A DNA stretch of 9,631 nucleotides, taken from contig PKYZ01000639.1 of NCBI GenBank assembly GCA_003132865.1, positions 22,307 through 31,937 of the forward strand, written 5' to 3'. Shown in pieces: positions 6,225 to 9,631 of the stretch (positions are counted from its first letter, which is position 1; each line of letters opens with the position of its first letter). The notes under the pieces were generated by a model, which did no database searches, was not told where the DNA came from, and saw nothing but the letters and a program-made list of their open reading frames with translations. This DNA is from Bryobacterales bacterium. Lineage in GTDB: Bacteria > Acidobacteriota > Terriglobia > Bryobacterales > Bryobacteraceae. Position numbers and translations under genes: made by a program.

Positions 6225-7802
6225 ATGACCTGTACCTGCGTCCGCTACACGGATTTGCCGCACACCAGCAAGCTCTTCGCGGACTTCACCTACCATCCCG
6301 ATCGCATCCGGTCTTTCTATCCCCACCTTCCCTCGGACCCCGGTGTTTACGAAGCCGCTGCCCGCGAAATGCAATTCCCGCCCGAGCGGCGCGCCGCCTT
6401 GGTCGCGGCCCTGCGGCAACCGCATGGCGATAGCCCCCAGCTTGATCTGCTGGCGCGCGAAGGCACGGTCGCAGTGGTCACGGGCCAGCAAGTCGGCCTG
6501 TTTTCCGGTCCGGCTTACACAATTTACAAAGCTCTCACGGCGGTCAAACTGGCGCGCAACCTGGCGGCGCAGGGCATCCCCGCGGTACCCATCTTTTGGC
6601 TGGCGACCGAAGACCACGACTTCGCCGAAGTCAATCACTGTTGGGTGTTCGATGCCGAGCACCACCCCATCAAGCTGGAGAAGGCTCACTCGCCGGCCAC
6701 CAGCCAGCCCGTCGGCCAGTTTGTCCTGAGTGCGCCGCCCGTCGCCCAACTGCGCGCCGCGATGGCCAGCTTGCCCTTCGGCGACGAGGTTTCCGCGCTG
6801 GTCGAGGAAGCCTATCAGCCCGGCCGGACCATGGGCGAGGCGTTCAGCGCGCTGCTCAAGCGCCTGCTGGCGCAATACGGGCTGCTGCATGTCGATCCCA
6901 TGTCGCCCGCCATGCGCGACTTGGCCGCGCCGGCGATTCGTTCCGCGCTGGCCGCCGCGCCGGATCTGACCGCCGCGGTGCTCGAGCGCAATCGCGCGCT
7001 GGAAGCCGCCGGCTATCATGCGCAAGTCCACGTGGAGGACCAGACATCCTTCGTCTTCCTGCTGGAGAACGGCCGCCGCTATACGCTGCGCCGCTTCGGG
7101 CGCGACTATCTGCAAAATGGCCGCCGCTTCTCGACCGAGGAATTGATGGACCGCGCCGCCCAGCTTTCACCCAACGCGCTGCTGCGTCCCGTGGTCGAGG
7201 ATTCCATGCTGCCGACGGTGGCCTACATCGGCGGTCCGGCCGAGTTGGCGTATCTGGCGCAATCCGAAGTCGTCTATCGCGCCATTCTGGGCCGCATGCC
7301 GGTCGCGCTGCATCGCGCCGGGTTCACGCTGCTCGATCAGCGCAGCCGCAAGCTGATGACGCGCTACGGATTGTCGCTGGCCGATTGCACGCATGGCGAG
7401 GATGCCGTGCGCGACCGCATTGCCGCGCGGCTGATTCCGCCGAGCCTCCTCGTCAGCCTGGCGCAAACCAAGACGTCAGTGGAGCAGGCCGTCGACCGTC
7501 TGACCCGCGACCTTGCCGGTTTCGACGCCTCGCTCGCCGCGGCCCTCGGCAAGAACCGCCAGAAGATGCTCTACCAGCTCGCAAAAATGGAGCGTAAGAT
7601 CGGCCGCGAAACCATGGCCCGCGATGCCCGCGTGGCCCGCGACGCCGCCTGGCTTTCGGGGTTGGTCTATCCGCAGCGCCACTTGCAGGAGCGGCTCTAT
7701 TCCATCCTGCCATTCCTGGCCAAGCAGGGCATGGGTCTGATCGACGAATTGTACGAGTGCCTGAACCTGGACTGCCCCGACCACCAGTTAGCCGTGGTCT
7801 AA
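6225..7802 (+). CDS. bshC: bacillithiol biosynthesis cysteine-adding enzyme BshC
   Basis: A 525-residue protein with the hallmarks of BshC (YllA family), assigned to the last step of bacillithiol synthesis: adding cysteine to glucosaminyl-malate in the cytoplasm. Conserved blocks are VAVVTGQQVGLFSGPAYTIY (82-101), FWLATEDHDFAEVNH (124-138, nucleotide-fold core), AYIGGPAELAYLAQ (333-346), a C-terminal coiled-coil region (about 415-470) and the closing block YPQRHLQERLYSILPFL (482-498). The length is normal and the frame is intact. The ATG at 6225 puts the family N-terminus (LPHTSKLFADF, 11-21) at the right distance, although no clear ribosome-binding site precedes it. bshA and bshB are not in the window. 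The gene stands alone between two repeat copies and is probably transcribed separately from the efflux operon. The family assignment is firm. The thiol product in this organism is inferred. Confidence 0.95.
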   Translation: MTCTCVRYTDLPHTSKLFADFTYHPDRIRSFYPHLPSDPGVYEAAAREMQFPPERRAALVAALRQPHGDSPQLDLLAREGTVAVVTGQQVGLFSGPAYTIYKALTAVKLARNLAAQGIPAVPIFWLATEDHDFAEVNHCWVFDAEHHPIKLEKAHSPATSQPVGQFVLSAPPVAQLRAAMASLPFGDEVSALVEEAYQPGRTMGEAFSALLKRLLAQYGLLHVDPMSPAMRDLAAPAIRSALAAAPDLTAAVLERNRALEAAGYHAQVHVEDQTSFVFLLENGRRYTLRRFGRDYLQNGRRFSTEELMDRAAQLSPNALLRPVVEDSMLPTVAYIGGPAELAYLAQSEVVYRAILGRMPVALHRAGFTLLDQRSRKLMTRYGLSLADCTHGEDAVRDRIAARLIPPSLLVSLAQTKTSVEQAVDRLTRDLAGFDASLAAALGKNRQKMLYQLAKMERKIGRETMARDARVARDAAWLSGLVYPQRHLQERLYSILPFLAKQGMGLIDELYECLNLDCPDHQLAVV

Positions 7803-7846
7803 TTGATAACTGAACTGCCCCTAATTGATAACTGATTGATAATTGG
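7801..7846 (+). repeat. AT-rich 13-base direct repeat after bshC
   Basis: AATTGATAACTGA occurs at 7801-7813 and 7823-7835, a 22-base period, and a partial third unit TTGATAATTGG follows at 7836-7846. The stretch is strikingly AT-rich for this window. It begins within the bshC stop codon. Function is unknown. Confidence 0.65.
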
Positions 7847-7858
7847 TAGAAAGCTCAG

Positions 7859-7918
7859 GTGGGGCAGGCCCCCGGCCTGCGAACTCCCGGCCTGCGCGGG
7901 TCCCCTGGACCCGCTCTT
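7859..7918. repeat. intergenic double-hairpin repeat, copy 2 (downstream of bshC)
   Basis: Same architecture and same 11-base ends as the copy at 6138-6183. Hairpin one is GCAGGCC (7864-7870) with GGCCTGC (7874-7880). Hairpin two is GCGGGTCC (7896-7903) with GGACCCGC (7907-7914). This copy is longer because CCCGGCCTGC is duplicated (7871-7880 and 7886-7895, separated by GAACT). The arms differ from copy 1 in sequence but keep pairing, which points to a conserved structure rather than a recent simple duplication. It ends 2 bases before the AAGG ribosome-binding site of the next gene. Confidence 0.8.
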
Positions 7919-7930
7919 GTAAGGTGCTAG

Positions 7931-9187
7931 ATGCGAACCTTCTCTGCCATCCTGTTGCTTCTCTCCAGCCTGCCCGCCGCCGCCCAACTCTCGCAAAATA
8001 CGCCCGAACTCATCCGCGTCAATCCGCACGTCTATTGCGCCACCGGCTACGCGCTGGGCAATGTCATCTTCGTATTGACGGACCACAGCGTAGTGGTGGT
8101 CGATACCACCGAAGGCCAGGCGCCCGCCCAGGCAGCCTTCCACGATTTCCGCAAGATCTCCGCGCTGCCCGTCAGCTACATCGTCTATACCCACTTTCAT
8201 GGCGATCACGTCAATGGCGCGAAGGTCTTCGCGGGGCCTGACACGAAGGTGATCGCGCAGAAGAACCACATCGAGGAGATGCGCAAATATCGCTTGATGA
8301 TGGGCTACAACCGCAAGCTGAACGAAGTGCAATGGGGCGCCCACGTGCCGCGCGAAGCCCGCGGTGCCACGCTGGGTGTCGACCTGCTGCATCCTCCCGA
8401 AAGCGGTTACATCCCACCGCAAATCACCTTCGACGAGGACTATAAGTTCACCGAAGGCGGTGTGCGCTTCGAGCTATATCACACCCAAGGCGAAACTGTG
8501 GATCACCTGATGGTGTGGCTCCCTGATTTCGAAACGCTGCTGCCCGGCGATCTGTTCTACTGGAGCTTCCCGATGCTGGCCAGCCCAGGCAAACCGGACC
8601 GTCCGGTGCTGGAGTGGGCCGCCTCGCTCGATCGCATGCGGCAACTGCATCCGGCCTACTTGGTGGGATCGCACAGCCGGCCACTCGCAGGACGGGAGGC
8701 CATCGACCAGGCGCTCGGCAACTATGCGCGCGCCATCCGCTTCGTGCATGACCAGACCGTCAAGCGCATCAACGACGGCGAGCCGCTGTACCAGATTCGC
8801 CAGGAGGTGCGTCTGCCGCCGGACCTCGCCTCGCAGCCGTACCTGCAGCCGGTATACGGGACGGTGGAGTGGGCTGTCAACGGAGTGTTCCGCCAATATA
8901 CCGGCTGGTACGATTTCGACCCGGCGCATCTGAATGGCGGCGATCCCGCACCGCTTGATCGCGCGCTCGCAGAGGCCGCCGGCGGCACCGACGCCATCCT
9001 GCAGCGTGCGCGCAAGGCGGCAGCCGAAGGCCAACTGCAACTGGCGCTGGAACTCGCGGAAGTGGCCGGCAACAATGCCGCCGCGCATCGCCTGCGCGCG
9101 GAACTGCTGGAGCGCCTCGCCGCGCAGAGCACCAACGGCGTGGCGCGCAACATCTATCGCGAAGCCGCCGCGGAAGGGCGGCATTAG
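7931..9187 (+). CDS. secreted metallo-beta-lactamase-fold hydrolase, alkyl-sulfatase (SdsA/BDS1)-like
   Basis: A 418-residue exported hydrolase. Residues 1-19 are a Sec signal peptide (MRTFSAILLLLSSLPAAAQ), placing it in the periplasm or outside. The metallo-beta-lactamase core has the zinc motif THFHGDH (87-93), a second-shell region GETVDHLMVW (187-196), LPGDLFYW (204-211), and a late histidine in VGSHSRPL (245-252). The part after about 255 matches the alkyl-sulfatase dimerisation region: FVHDQTVKRINDG (271-283), VYGTVEWAVNGVFRQYTGWY (308-327), and a helical tail ending ARNIYREAAAE. These suggest hydrolysis of sulfate esters such as alkyl sulfates. Full-length SdsA1-type enzymes are about 650 residues and end in an SCP2-like domain, which is absent here, so the substrate may differ. 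AAGG lies 6 bases before the ATG, and the gene appears monocistronic. Confidence 0.87.
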   Translation: MRTFSAILLLLSSLPAAAQLSQNTPELIRVNPHVYCATGYALGNVIFVLTDHSVVVVDTTEGQAPAQAAFHDFRKISALPVSYIVYTHFHGDHVNGAKVFAGPDTKVIAQKNHIEEMRKYRLMMGYNRKLNEVQWGAHVPREARGATLGVDLLHPPESGYIPPQITFDEDYKFTEGGVRFELYHTQGETVDHLMVWLPDFETLLPGDLFYWSFPMLASPGKPDRPVLEWAASLDRMRQLHPAYLVGSHSRPLAGREAIDQALGNYARAIRFVHDQTVKRINDGEPLYQIRQEVRLPPDLASQPYLQPVYGTVEWAVNGVFRQYTGWYDFDPAHLNGGDPAPLDRALAEAAGGTDAILQRARKAAAEGQLQLALELAEVAGNNAAAHRLRAELLERLAAQSTNGVARNIYREAAAEGRH

Positions 9188-9191
9188 GTGT

Positions 9192-9221
9192 GACAGGCGT
9201 CATGGCGCCTCATGGCCTGTC
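9192..9221 (+). terminator. stem-loop after the sulfatase-like gene, possible weak terminator
   Basis: GACAGGC-GT-CATG (9192-9204) pairs with CATG-GCCTGTC (9211-9221) around GCGCCT, giving an 11-pair stem with a 2-base bulge, 5 bases after the stop codon. The following bases (TTCTGCT) are only weakly T-rich, so intrinsic termination is uncertain. It could instead be another intergenic repeat. Confidence 0.35.
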
Positions 9222-9254
9222 TTCTGCTATCGTGATGGTGGTAAGGCAGTCCTC

Positions 9255-9620
9255 ATGAAAGATGCGGCTCCGGGCACTCTGATCTTTCGACGCCTCCGTC
9301 TTGAAAACTGGCGGAATTTCACTCAGGTGGATGTGGACCTGCAGAACCGCGTTTTTCTGGTGGGGCCTAACGCGTCGGGCAAATCCAACCTGCTGGACGT
9401 CTTTCGATTCCTGCACGACATTGTGAGCGTCGGAGGAGGGTTTCAAGAAGCCGCCGGCCCGCAGAGGGGTGGCGTCACCAAACTGCGCAGCCTTTCCGCG
9501 CGCCGCTATCCCGACATCGTCATTGAGGTCCACATTGGATCTGACGCCTTGCCGAACGCGTGGGAATACGAACTGCGCTTTTCCCAGGACAATCAGCGCC
9601 GGCCGATCATCAGGCTCTGA
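9255..9620 (+). CDS. P-loop AAA/SMC-like ATPase, N-terminal part only (prematurely stopped)
   Basis: A 121-residue frame starting at ATG 9255 with AAGG 8 bases upstream. It opens like RecF/OLD/SMC-related ATPases: FRRLRLENWRNFTQVDVDL (11-29, first strand pair), then Walker A GPNASGKS (37-44) and NLLDVFRFL, then a strand-rich stretch with RYPDIVIEV (84-92) and WEYELRFSQDNQRRPII (103-119). Relatives are several hundred residues long and carry an ABC-like signature, Walker B and histidine later. This frame stops at TGA (9618-9620) before any of them. The sequence past the stop is too short to tell a nonsense change, a frameshift or a real short protein apart. Function unknown. Members of this broad group take part in DNA repair or defence, but nothing here shows which. 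Confidence 0.75.
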   Translation: MKDAAPGTLIFRRLRLENWRNFTQVDVDLQNRVFLVGPNASGKSNLLDVFRFLHDIVSVGGGFQEAAGPQRGGVTKLRSLSARRYPDIVIEVHIGSDALPNAWEYELRFSQDNQRRPIIRL

Positions 9621-9631
9621 GCGAGAATCTG

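Noticed and set aside
6213..7115. 300-codon minus-strand open frame opposite bshC
   Set aside because: It is a shadow of bshC, rich in Gly, Arg and Gln with no domain.
6596..7597. 333-codon plus-strand open frame in another frame inside bshC
   Set aside because: It is composed mostly of Arg, Ala and Gly, typical of an out-of-frame reading of GC-rich DNA.

Overview
The window looks like a GC-rich bacterial chromosome, most plausibly from Acidobacteriota of the Bryobacterales/Solibacter type. That placement is inferred from three things: a polysaccharide deacetylase of the kind found with the exosortase/PEP-CTERM system, a bacillithiol-synthesis gene (bshC), and short GC-rich inverted repeats between genes that resemble interspersed repeats I recall from such genomes. 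No rRNA, tRNA, CRISPR array, transposase or phage gene was seen.

Layout. (1) Positions 1-1458, minus strand: a two-gene unit with an XrtA-type polysaccharide deacetylase followed, with an 11-base overlap, by a class I SAM methyltransferase that runs off the left edge. (2) Positions 1489-1862: a gene-free divergent region with three inverted repeats, ending in a TATAAT promoter. (3) Positions 1892-6103, plus strand: a tight operon of TetR regulator, TolC-like outer-membrane factor, HlyD/YbhG-like periplasmic adaptor and YbhF-like ABC ATPase. Gene spacing is 1 base, 18 bases and a 1-base overlap. The expected membrane permease is missing. Its predicted ATGA-coupled start is present, but the frame runs into a repeat after about 12 codons. 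(4) Positions 6225-7802: bshC, with a copy of the same double-hairpin repeat on each side. (5) Positions 7931-9187: a secreted metallo-beta-lactamase-fold protein with an alkyl-sulfatase dimerisation region. (6) Positions 9255-9620: the start of a P-loop ATPase that stops after 121 residues, probably broken.

Functionally, the left unit points to exopolysaccharide modification. The central operon is a tripartite efflux or export system under local TetR control. bshC belongs to low-molecular-weight thiol metabolism, and the sulfatase-like protein acts outside the cytoplasm, possibly on sulfate esters. I see no convincing new defence or mobile system. The most unusual points are the permease-less exporter with a stub where the permease should start, the paired repeats around bshC, and the interrupted ATPase at the right edge.
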